From assembly GCA_946635125.1 (NCBI GenBank), contig CAMPBB010000050.1, forward strand, positions 1 to 5,071: DNA of 5,071 nt. The letters are read 5' to 3'. Origin of the DNA: an uncultured Clostridia bacterium (GTDB lineage: Bacteria; Bacillota; Clostridia; Christensenellales; UBA1242). The notes beneath the pieces are model-generated. The model saw only the letters and a list, made by a program, of their open reading frames with translations. It did not search any database and was not told the DNA's origin. Within the stretch, counting starts at the first letter, position 1. Each line of letters begins with the position of its first letter. The position numbers were made by a program, and so were the translations under genes. Shown here piece after piece: positions 1 to 5,071 of the stretch.

Positions 1-1
1 A

Positions 2-550
2 GACAAAAAATGGACCGCAGTTTTTTATGCAGACACCCCACTTTTGGAGCGAAAAACATTTTTAAACATTTTGGACTATGTTCAAGTGAAAAATCTTGAT
101 GCCTTAAAACTGGAAAGAGGTTTTGTTTTTAAAACAGAAACTTTGAAAAACTCAAACCACATCTTCTTTTCACCAGAAGAACATAAATTTTCTCAAGACA
201 ACTTTTTAAGTGTTTTTAACATGGAACAACTTGAAATTGCAACAAAAATTTTACAAAACAGAATTTTGTCTTTTCATCAACAAAATGGAGTTTTGATTGT
301 TGACAAACAATCAACCCACATTGATTCAACATCAGTTATTGGAAAAAATGTTGTAATTGAGCCAAACACCTTTATTTTGGGAAACAGCATAATTGAAGAT
401 GGTTGCACAATTGGACCAAACGCAACAATTATCAATTCAAAAATTCAAAACGGAACAACAATAAGTCACGCCTATGTTGAAAACAGTGAAATATCCAAAA
501 AAATGAAAATAATGCCTTTTACAAGCATCATAAATGGAGTTAAAAAATGA
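2..550 (+). CDS. GlmU-like protein, 3' part only (reduced uridyltransferase domain plus short left-handed beta-helix)
   Basis: The reading frame is open from the window edge, so the start lies upstream; a TTG at 44 is internal. The visible 182 residues begin with a segment ending YADTPLL, which matches the Mg-binding 'YGDTPL' motif in the pyrophosphorylase domain of GlmU (UDP-GlcNAc synthesis for peptidoglycan, cytoplasmic). Visible residues 73-100 (MEQLEIATKIL...GVLIVD) match the GlmU linker helix 'NRVQLAEAEKIL...GV.I.DP'. Residues about 105-165 are hexapeptide repeats (VIGKNV, VIEPNT, SIIEDG, TIGPNA) of a left-handed beta-helix. The protein stops where GlmU normally reads 'IGPFARLRPG', so the acetyltransferase active-site region is absent. 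Between DTPL and the linker there are about 60 residues instead of about 120; the GYGRI and EYY(L/I)TD motifs are not found. It may be a diverged or non-catalytic GlmU paralogue, or a nucleotidyltransferase of altered specificity. Its TGA stop overlaps the pth start (ATGA). Family assignment is fairly sure; activity is not. Confidence 0.8.
   Translation, partial: DKKWTAVFYADTPLLERKTFLNILDYVQVKNLDALKLERGFVFKTETLKNSNHIFFSPEEHKFSQDNFLSVFNMEQLEIATKILQNRILSFHQQNGVLIVDKQSTHIDSTSVIGKNVVIEPNTFILGNSIIEDGCTIGPNATIINSKIQNGTTISHAYVENSEISKKMKIMPFTSIINGVKK
536..539 (+). promoter_or_regulatory. Ribosome binding site of pth
   Basis: GGAG lies 7 bases before the ATG at 547, inside the last codons of the GlmU-like gene. 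Together with the ATGA stop/start overlap it supports this pth start and suggests translational coupling of the two genes. Confidence 0.65.
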
Positions 551-1080
551 GTTTTAAAATAATTTTTGGTCTTGGAAACCCTGAAAAAGAGTTTGATTCC
601 ACCCCACACAACTGTGGGTTTTTTGCTGTTGACAAGCTGTGTTCAAACTTTGGCGGAAACTTTTCAAAGAAAAAAATGAATGGTCTTTTTGCTGAAATTA
701 TTGTTGATGGTCAAAAAGTTTTGCTTGTAAAGCCTTTAACCTATATGAACAATAGTGGCGAATGCGTTGTTAAATATGTTAAAAAGTTTAAAATTCCACT
801 TGAAAATGTTTTGGTGATATTAGATGACATTGACCTTCCTCTTGGGCAAGTTCGTTTTAGGCAAAAAGGAAGCGCTGGCACTCACAATGGCTTAAAAAGC
901 GTTGTTTCTTGCCTTAATTCAACAGAATTTCCACGCCTTAGGATTGGTGTTGGCAAACCACCAGAACACATGGATCTTGCCGACTTTGTTTTAAAAAAGT
1001 TTGACAGCACTCAAAAAACTGCCATTGAAAACTCATATAAAGAAATTGAAGAAAAAGTTCTGGAATTTTTAAAAAACTAA
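547..1080 (+). CDS. pth: Peptidyl-tRNA hydrolase
   Basis: The 177-residue product is a bacterial Pth, the cytoplasmic enzyme that cleaves the ester bond of peptidyl-tRNAs dropped from ribosomes and recycles the tRNA. Family motifs appear in order: GLGNP at 8-12; TPHNCGF at 19-25 with the catalytic His21; KPLTYMNNSGE at 62-72 with Asn68; DDIDLPLGQVRFR at 93-105 with Asp93; GTHNGLKS at 111-118 with Asn114; FPRLRIGVGKP at 128-138; and ADFVL at 145-149. These correspond to E. coli Asn10, His20, Asn68, Asp93 and Asn114, so the enzyme should be active. Two usually conserved neighbours differ: the Arg of 'TRHN' is Pro20 and the second Gly of 'GGHNG' is Thr112. The protein is slightly shorter at its C-terminus than the usual 185-195 residues. 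The start overlaps the upstream stop and has a GGAG site, so it is co-transcribed with the GlmU-like gene. A glmU-pth neighbourhood is typical of Bacillota. Confidence 0.97.
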   Translation: MSFKIIFGLGNPEKEFDSTPHNCGFFAVDKLCSNFGGNFSKKKMNGLFAEIIVDGQKVLLVKPLTYMNNSGECVVKYVKKFKIPLENVLVILDDIDLPLGQVRFRQKGSAGTHNGLKSVVSCLNSTEFPRLRIGVGKPPEHMDLADFVLKKFDSTQKTAIENSYKEIEEKVLEFLKN

Positions 1081-1102
1081 GCGATTAGTTTTTTCTTTTT
1101 TT
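1071..1102 (+). terminator. Probable rho-independent terminator of the GlmU-like/pth unit
   Basis: A perfect 10-bp inverted repeat (AAAAAACTAA at 1071-1080 and TTAGTTTTTT at 1085-1094) encloses a GCGA tetraloop of the stable GNRA type and is followed by CTTTTTTT. The pth stop codon is part of the left arm. The stem has only one G-C pair, so it may be leaky. The flanking T-rich stretch and the separate promoter downstream support termination here. Confidence 0.6.
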
Positions 1103-1176
1103 GCATTTTTTTGAGCAAAATATTTTACTTTTTATTTTTTTGTTTATAATTACATTATAAAATTTTCAACTTTTAA

Positions 1177-1205
1177 TTGCATTTTTTCAAAATATGCGAT
1201 ATAAT
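1177..1205 (+). promoter_or_regulatory. Sigma-A-type promoter of the lipoprotein gene
   Basis: A -35-like TTGCAT at 1177-1182 and a perfect TATAAT at 1200-1205 are separated by exactly 17 bases. Transcription would begin near 1212, giving a leader of about 30 bases that contains GGAGG. The upstream 1121-1176 region is nearly all A/T and could act as an UP element. A second TATAAT at 1145-1150 has only a weak -35 candidate (TTTACT at 1124-1129, 15-base spacer) and is less likely. Confidence 0.7.
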
Positions 1206-1225
1206 AGGTTAATCTTACTAATCTT

Positions 1226-1230
1226 GGAGG
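1226..1230 (+). promoter_or_regulatory. Ribosome binding site of the lipoprotein gene
   Basis: GGAGG lies 11 bases before the ATG at 1242 and 8 bases before an adjacent in-frame TTG at 1239. The ATG is taken as the start, but the spacing would suit the TTG equally well; the two products differ by one residue. An out-of-frame ATG at 1232 encodes only five residues and is too close to the GGAGG. Confidence 0.7.
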
Positions 1231-1241
1231 AATGAATTTTG

Positions 1242-3110
1242 ATGAGTAAAACACTTAACAGAGCACTTTTTATGTTCATTTTATTGCTTTCTTTTGTTTT
1301 GGTTTTTAGTGGATGCAGTTTGTGGACATTAAACGAGCAAAAGGTTTTGAATCAAAAAGCAGCCTATATTGATGACATATCAGTTACATATGATGATGTT
1401 TACAAGGCTTATTATAATTATGGAAACTATTATTTTGATGGACAAGGCACACCAACATACAAAGGTATGGAGCAAACAGCAACACAACTTGTTAACCGTG
1501 AGGTTTTGGTTAAAGCATTAAAAGACAAGGAAGGAAAATATCACACAACCTTATCTCAAAAAGAAATCAACGATGTTTGGAACAACTTGTATGACAGTTT
1601 AAATTCAAGTTTATATGATTATCAAAAGTCAATCATGGAAAAAGATGACAAAACAATCACTGAACTAAAAAATGAAGACGAAGAAAAAACATATGACAAC
1701 AACTATGAAAAACCATATGAAAGTTACAACAAAACATATGAACTTGAATATGTTTGGGATGAAACAACACAAACAAGTTCATATAAATTAACAAAAATAC
1801 AAGAAAACGAAGAAGTTGTGACATCTTCAAACGATGTGTTTAAGTTCACAGCAGAAGAAATGGAAGGTTTTGACTCTCTTGAAACAAAACTTGCGTCAAT
1901 GACAGAAGAAGCAAAAGCAACAAGAGTTTACAATAACTTTAAAACATTCTTTTGGAATCACAGAAACGACCAAGACAAAAACAGCAAAGGTGAATTTTAT
2001 AAAGACCTTGCATTTAACAAACTCATAAGCGTTTTGAAAAGCAACGAAAAAGACAAGAGCCTTAACATGGATGCAAAATTTGTTTTGTATAGATATTTTA
2101 ACGAAACATTTGATTCACTTTATGACTCTGCCCTAATTTCAGCTTTCCAAAACAAGTTTGAGAAAACTCAATCAATTTCTGAAGAACTTGTTTTAACAAC
2201 ATTTAAAAACTTGTCTGAAGCACAAGCAGAAAAATATCGTAACCCATATGATGACTACTCTAGTTTTGTTTCAGCAATGAAATCAAGAACTGAACCAATG
2301 TTATATTTTGAGAAAACAAATGAATGGTTCCAAGTTTCACACATTTTGTTAAAATATAGTGACAGTGATGTGCAAAAGTTGAAAACTCTTCAAAATGAAT
2401 TAAAAGACGGAAAAATTGTTAAAGACACATATGATAAAAAAGTTTTGGAAATCAAAAACGCAATGAAGTTTGTTGACAGAAAAGACGGAAAAACATATAG
2501 TGCAAAAGAAGTTTTGAGCATGCTTTATTCAGCCATGGGAATAACTGTTGATGCTTTGGGAAACGCAACATATTCATCACAAAAAACAGCACAAGATAGG
2601 CTTGAAGCTTTTAATGACTTTATTTACAGATTTAACATGGACGATGGTGTTAACAACGCAAGCCTTGCTTATTACATTCCAAAAGACAGCAAATATGATG
2701 GAATGGTAACACCTTTTGCAAATGCTTCAAGAACTCTTCAACAAAGTGGAATTGTTGGTTCAATTTCAGACCTTATTGAAATTGATGAAACTGTTGGATA
2801 TAAAGATAACAACGGTGAAACTCAAACACCAAGTTACAGCGGAATGCACATTGTTGTTTATCTTGGCGAAATCAACTCTCTTAAAACAAATGGAACAGCA
2901 ACACTTCAAGATTTAAACTCATATGTTTTAAACCCATTAAACAACAACAGCACAAACCAAAAAACAATGCTTGACTATGTTATTGAAAAAATTAACATAG
3001 ACAACTTTACCGCTTATCAATCTTCAGTTTTAAGTGAACTTAAAGGAACAAAAGAAATTTACACAAACAAACAAGTTCTTCTTGACCTTGTTAAAGCATT
3101 TTCAAAATAA
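1242..3110 (+). CDS. PrsA/SurA-like parvulin-type foldase lipoprotein (predicted)
   Basis: The 622-residue product starts with a lipoprotein signal peptide: a basic n-region, a hydrophobic stretch at about 9-22, and lipobox FSGC with Cys25, so it should be lipid-anchored outside the membrane. Residues about 38-115 resemble the SurA/PrsA N-terminal chaperone segment (AAYIDDISVTYDDVY, then QTATQLVNREVLVKAL and a TLSQKEI helix). A divergent parvulin peptidyl-prolyl isomerase domain begins at WFQVSHILLKY (363-372). It resumes after a long insertion with FNDFIYRF (457-464), DGMVTPFANASRTL (486-499), GIVGSIS (503-509) and GMHIVVYLGEI (534-544), matching parvulin 'HIL...F..lA...G.m.pf..a...l..G.vs...GyHiv'. 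PrsA-type proteins are usually about 300 residues, so this one is about twice as long. Residues 115-360 have no family I recognise and include a Tyr-rich acidic stretch. Its likely role is folding of exported proteins; isomerase activity is uncertain. It has its own promoter and a terminator over its stop codon. Confidence 0.75.
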   Translation: MSKTLNRALFMFILLLSFVLVFSGCSLWTLNEQKVLNQKAAYIDDISVTYDDVYKAYYNYGNYYFDGQGTPTYKGMEQTATQLVNREVLVKALKDKEGKYHTTLSQKEINDVWNNLYDSLNSSLYDYQKSIMEKDDKTITELKNEDEEKTYDNNYEKPYESYNKTYELEYVWDETTQTSSYKLTKIQENEEVVTSSNDVFKFTAEEMEGFDSLETKLASMTEEAKATRVYNNFKTFFWNHRNDQDKNSKGEFYKDLAFNKLISVLKSNEKDKSLNMDAKFVLYRYFNETFDSLYDSALISAFQNKFEKTQSISEELVLTTFKNLSEAQAEKYRNPYDDYSSFVSAMKSRTEPMLYFEKTNEWFQVSHILLKYSDSDVQKLKTLQNELKDGKIVKDTYDKKVLEIKNAMKFVDRKDGKTYSAKEVLSMLYSAMGITVDALGNATYSSQKTAQDRLEAFNDFIYRFNMDDGVNNASLAYYIPKDSKYDGMVTPFANASRTLQQSGIVGSISDLIEIDETVGYKDNNGETQTPSYSGMHIVVYLGEINSLKTNGTATLQDLNSYVLNPLNNNSTNQKTMLDYVIEKINIDNFTAYQSSVLSELKGTKEIYTNKQVLLDLVKAFSK

Positions 3111-3134
3111 GGAAGCAAAATTTGCTCCTTTTTT
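3109..3134 (+). terminator. Probable rho-independent terminator after the lipoprotein gene
   Basis: AAGG-A-AGCAA (3109-3118) pairs with TTGCT-CCTT (3122-3130), leaving a one-base bulge and a 3-base loop, and runs directly into TTTTGTTTT. The stem has four G-C pairs and includes the last two bases of the TAA stop. It lies only about 20 bases before the DUF4186 start codon, so it could also reduce, rather than abolish, read-through into that gene. Confidence 0.65.
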
Positions 3135-3145
3135 GTTTTAAAAAT

Positions 3146-3150
3146 GGAGG
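3146..3150 (+). promoter_or_regulatory. Ribosome binding site that decides the DUF4186 start
   Basis: GGAGG lies 4 bases before the ATG at 3155. The frame is open further upstream to a TTG at 3122, but that codon lies within the terminator hairpin and has no Shine-Dalgarno sequence, so the ATG at 3155 is preferred. Confidence 0.8.
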
Positions 3151-3154
3151 AAAA

Positions 3155-3523
3155 ATGGAAATAAACATTCAAGAAAGGCTTTCTGCCCTATCAAAGTCTG
3201 TTTTTCGAAACAGATTCAAACTTTCTTCAAAAGACATTTTATACATTCAAGAAAAGGGGCTTGAAACAATAAAACAGCACGCCAAAGATTTTATTTTAAA
3301 AAGAGTTGCACCCAAAGAAATTTTAAACGATGGAAAGCAAACACCAATGCGTGGTCACCCAGTTTTTGTCGCACAGCACGCAACAGCAACTTGTTGCCGT
3401 GATTGCCTTTTTAAGTGGCATAAAATTGCAAAAAACAAAACATTAAGTGAAGAAGAGATTAACTATTGCGTTGAAATTATTATGACTTGGATTAAAAAAG
3501 AATTAAAAAGTTTTGGATTTTAA
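3155..3523 (+). CDS. DUF4186 family protein
   Basis: The 122-residue product matches what I recall of the DUF4186 family along its whole length. The N-terminal part has FRNRFKLSSKDILYIQEKGLETIKQHAKDF (17-46), the core has NDGKQTPMRGHPVFVAQHATATCCRDCLFKWH (58-89), and the C-terminal helix has EEINYCVEIIMTWIKKEL (100-117). The core gathers His68, His75, Cys80, Cys81, Cys84 and His89, which could form a metal site; that is inference. The family has no established function to my knowledge. There is no signal peptide or membrane segment, so it should be a small cytoplasmic protein. The upstream gap is short and holds a terminator but no convincing promoter, so expression probably depends on read-through from the lipoprotein gene or on a weak promoter inside it. 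It is convergent with the transglutaminase-like gene. Confidence 0.88.
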   Translation: MEINIQERLSALSKSVFRNRFKLSSKDILYIQEKGLETIKQHAKDFILKRVAPKEILNDGKQTPMRGHPVFVAQHATATCCRDCLFKWHKIAKNKTLSEEEINYCVEIIMTWIKKELKSFGF

Positions 3524-3526
3524 AAA

Positions 3527-3561
3527 CAAAAAACATTACAGAGATTGTAATGTTTTTTTTT
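3527..3561. terminator. Bidirectional rho-independent terminator between convergent genes
   Basis: A perfect 13-bp inverted repeat (AAAAAACATTACA at 3528-3540 and TGTAATGTTTTTT at 3546-3558) surrounds the loop GAGAT. On the plus strand it ends in TTTTTTTTT after the DUF4186 gene. On the minus strand it ends in TTTTTTGTTTTT after the transglutaminase-like gene, whose stop codon begins two bases away. It is the clearest terminator in the window and serves both genes. Confidence 0.9.
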
Positions 3562-3562
3562 G

Positions 3563-5071
3563 TTAACCAAACGATGGACCGATATTGTTGTTGGTGTTGC
3601 TGCCATTATTTTGCTTTATTGAAGTTTCAATTTTTTTTGTTTCAATATCATCTTGTTCTTTTGTTTCTTCTATGCTGTTTTCATTTTCAGTAACAAAAGT
3701 TTTGTTAGTGTTTGTTGTTTGTGCGGTGTTATACTCTTCTTCTGTCATGTTCCTAACATTCTCTATTTTTTCAAGATTGTTAAGGTTTGTTTCATATTCT
3801 TGTCTAATTTGCCCACAAAGTTCAGGGTGCTTCATTGCAATTTTTTGCAAATCTTTTTTCACATCATTTCCAAGTTCTTCAATCTTTTTAAGTGTTTTAA
3901 CTGTTGAGCGAAGATCGCAGTTTTCCAAATCATCCATCACTTCTTCGGCTTCTGATTTGTGTTTGATTGCAAGTTTTGATGCTTCTTTTCCAAGCTTTTT
4001 AACATCTATGTCATCTGGCAATAATTTTATTGAACTTATTTTAAGAGGTGTTTTTGCTCCACTATTTTGAGAAACAATTTTTAAATCACTTCTTGTTTCA
4101 ATTCTTAAGTCAGCACCAAGAGGAGCAGACCTCAATCCAACAGACTCAATTTCACCATCTGCGCTAACCTCAAAAGGTGCAACCTTTATGCAACAACCAC
4201 CATGACTTGCAATTCCTAGACTATCAAAAACGCCAATGGCAGAACTGTCATATTGTTGCATTGTGCTATATCTATTTAAATATCCCTTAGACTCTAACCA
4301 TTCTTGAATGTCGTCACCATACTCATAAACACCTTCTTCAGTACGAATATTAACCTCAACCTCTTTCTCGTCACCGGCTTTCTCTTGATAAGACTCATGC
4401 CTTGCCAACATTTGTTCTTTTGTGTTGGCAAAATGCTTATATTTATAACCATTTTTATTAGATTCCATCAAATCCCAAGTTGGATCAAAAAAATAATATT
4501 TTTCCCCAACTTTTGCAGAAACCAAAGCATGTGCTCCCAAACATTCCTCCTTCATCCTATCATGTTTATTGAATAATGTCCAATCTATCGCAGCATAGTG
4601 TGATTCTATTCCAAGTTGATTAAGCATTTGTTGATATAAGTTTGCAATGCCTTCACAAACAGAATATTTTTTAAACATCCTGTCATTATTCATACCAGAA
4701 GCCTCATACCCTACTTTAATATCTTTAACTATATGCCCAGAATTATCATAATATTTCTCCGCTGGCACAATTATTCCATTGCCTGTTTTTAGCTGGTCAT
4801 CCCTATTCAGCAACGCAAAAAATGGACTAGCAAGAAAATAGTGATCATAATCCCCACCAAAAGGATGAACTGCTTGTTCTCCATATGTTTTTTTAAAATT
4901 CCTAGCTTCCAATCCCAACAATCCATCCGCATATTGAAGATTTTCAGTTATCCAGTCATATGCTTTTCTCATTTTAACTAGAGGCAAATCATTGTCATTT
5001 ATGTGACATTCATTTTTAAAAACATGTTCCAAATATTTTCTTTGTGTTCTCATTTGAAGAGGTGTTCCACG
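3563..5071 (-). CDS. Transglutaminase-like (cysteine peptidase fold) domain protein, probably 5' incomplete
   Basis: An ATG at 5053 would give 496 residues. However, the frame is open for six more codons (RGTPLQ) to the window edge and no Shine-Dalgarno sequence precedes that ATG, so the gene probably starts outside. Residues below are numbered from that ATG. The transglutaminase-like core has the nucleophile region YSVCEGIANLYQQMLNQLGI (130-149, Cys133), then GAHALVSAKVGEKYYFFDPTWD (173-194) with His175 and Asp190, giving a complete Cys-His-Asp triad. Leu177 replaces the usual Trp of 'HAW'. Residues about 270-345 look beta-rich and about 352-435 are charged and helical, possibly coiled coil. 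Residues 437-496 are a polar disordered tail rich in Asn, Thr, Glu and Lys. No membrane segment or sorting motif is visible. Such domains act as proteases, cross-linkers or inactive binding folds; substrate and cellular location are unknown. It is convergent with DUF4186 and has no visible operon partner. Confidence 0.8.
   Translation of the reverse strand, partial: RGTPLQMRTQRKYLEHVFKNECHINDNDLPLVKMRKAYDWITENLQYADGLLGLEARNFKKTYGEQAVHPFGGDYDHYFLASPFFALLNRDDQLKTGNGIIVPAEKYYDNSGHIVKDIKVGYEASGMNNDRMFKKYSVCEGIANLYQQMLNQLGIESHYAAIDWTLFNKHDRMKEECLGAHALVSAKVGEKYYFFDPTWDLMESNKNGYKYKHFANTKEQMLARHESYQEKAGDEKEVEVNIRTEEGVYEYGDDIQEWLESKGYLNRYSTMQQYDSSAIGVFDSLGIASHGGCCIKVAPFEVSADGEIESVGLRSAPLGADLRIETRSDLKIVSQNSGAKTPLKISSIKLLPDDIDVKKLGKEASKLAIKHKSEAEEVMDDLENCDLRSTVKTLKKIEELGNDVKKDLQKIAMKHPELCGQIRQEYETNLNNLEKIENVRNMTEEEYNTAQTTNTNKTFVTENENSIEETKEQDDIETKKIETSIKQNNGSNTNNNIGPSFG

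Noticed and set aside
1099..1120. Inverted repeat TTTTGC / GCAAAA with a 10-base loop after pth
   Set aside because: A six-pair stem in extreme A/T sequence is expected by chance; the preceding 10-bp GCGA-loop hairpin explains termination better.
1232..1249. Five-codon frame (MNFDE) overlapping the lipoprotein start, as a possible leader peptide
   Set aside because: The GGAGG is only one base from its ATG, and the peptide has no regulatory codon run or attenuator hairpin nearby.
2716..2916. Plus-strand open frame of 66 codons in another frame
   Set aside because: Lies wholly inside the parvulin-coding part of the lipoprotein gene, whose protein motifs are clear.
3082..3108. TTGACC followed by CAAAAT as a possible promoter for DUF4186
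   Set aside because: The -35 box is good, but the -10 matches only four of six positions with a 15-base spacer, and it would start transcription inside the terminator hairpin.
1242..3110. Recurring ACATATGA-like words, as a possible dispersed DNA repeat
   Set aside because: They fall in frame as Thr/Pro/Ser-Tyr-Asp/Glu codons and reflect codon preference and Tyr-rich protein sequence rather than a regular repeat unit.
3653..3907. Plus-strand open frame of 84 codons
   Set aside because: Antisense shadow of the transglutaminase-like gene, with Phe/Cys-rich composition and no start signals.
3585..4070. Plus-strand open frame of 161 codons with hydrophobic, Ser/Phe-rich translation
   Set aside because: It is antisense to the transglutaminase-like gene; its composition is what the complement of Lys/Glu/Asn codons yields, and no ribosome binding site or family motif is present.
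4304..4576. Plus-strand open frame of 90 codons
   Set aside because: Antisense to the catalytic core of the transglutaminase-like protein; no motif or Shine-Dalgarno sequence.

Overview
The window is AT-rich with A/T-ending codons, Shine-Dalgarno motifs of the GGAG(G) type, a lipoprotein signal peptide and a GlmU-Pth gene pair. This points to a low-GC Bacillota, probably an uncultured clostridial or related gut-type lineage. That assignment is inference; no marker in the window fixes a genus. Trp is encoded by TGG and the first gene ends in TGA, so the standard bacterial code fits.

The left half (2-1080) is a two-gene translationally coupled unit. It holds the 3' part of a GlmU-like sugar-nucleotidyltransferase/beta-helix gene, entering from outside the window, followed by pth (peptidyl-tRNA hydrolase). 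The pair resembles the glmU-prs-ctc-pth neighbourhood of Bacillus, but prs and ctc are absent between the two genes. The GlmU-like protein is much reduced: it lacks about half of the C-terminal part of the uridyltransferase domain and the whole acetyltransferase catalytic region. A hairpin that includes the pth stop codon probably ends the transcript.

The centre (1177-3110) has a good sigma-A-type promoter driving a large lipoprotein with PrsA/SurA-like foldase features: a SurA-type N-terminal segment and a divergent parvulin domain interrupted by a long insertion. A second hairpin overlaps its stop codon. Just beyond it is a short DUF4186 gene (3155-3523) with a conserved Cys/His cluster.

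The right part (3563-5071) is a convergent, minus-strand gene whose reading frame is open to the window edge. It encodes a transglutaminase-like cysteine-peptidase-fold protein with a Cys-His-Asp triad, a beta-rich middle, a helical region and a disordered polar tail. It shares a strong bidirectional terminator with the DUF4186 gene. There is no RNA gene, CRISPR array, insertion sequence or clear mobile-element signature. I did not find a convincing new multi-gene system; the most unusual items are the reduced GlmU-like protein and the orphan transglutaminase-like protein.
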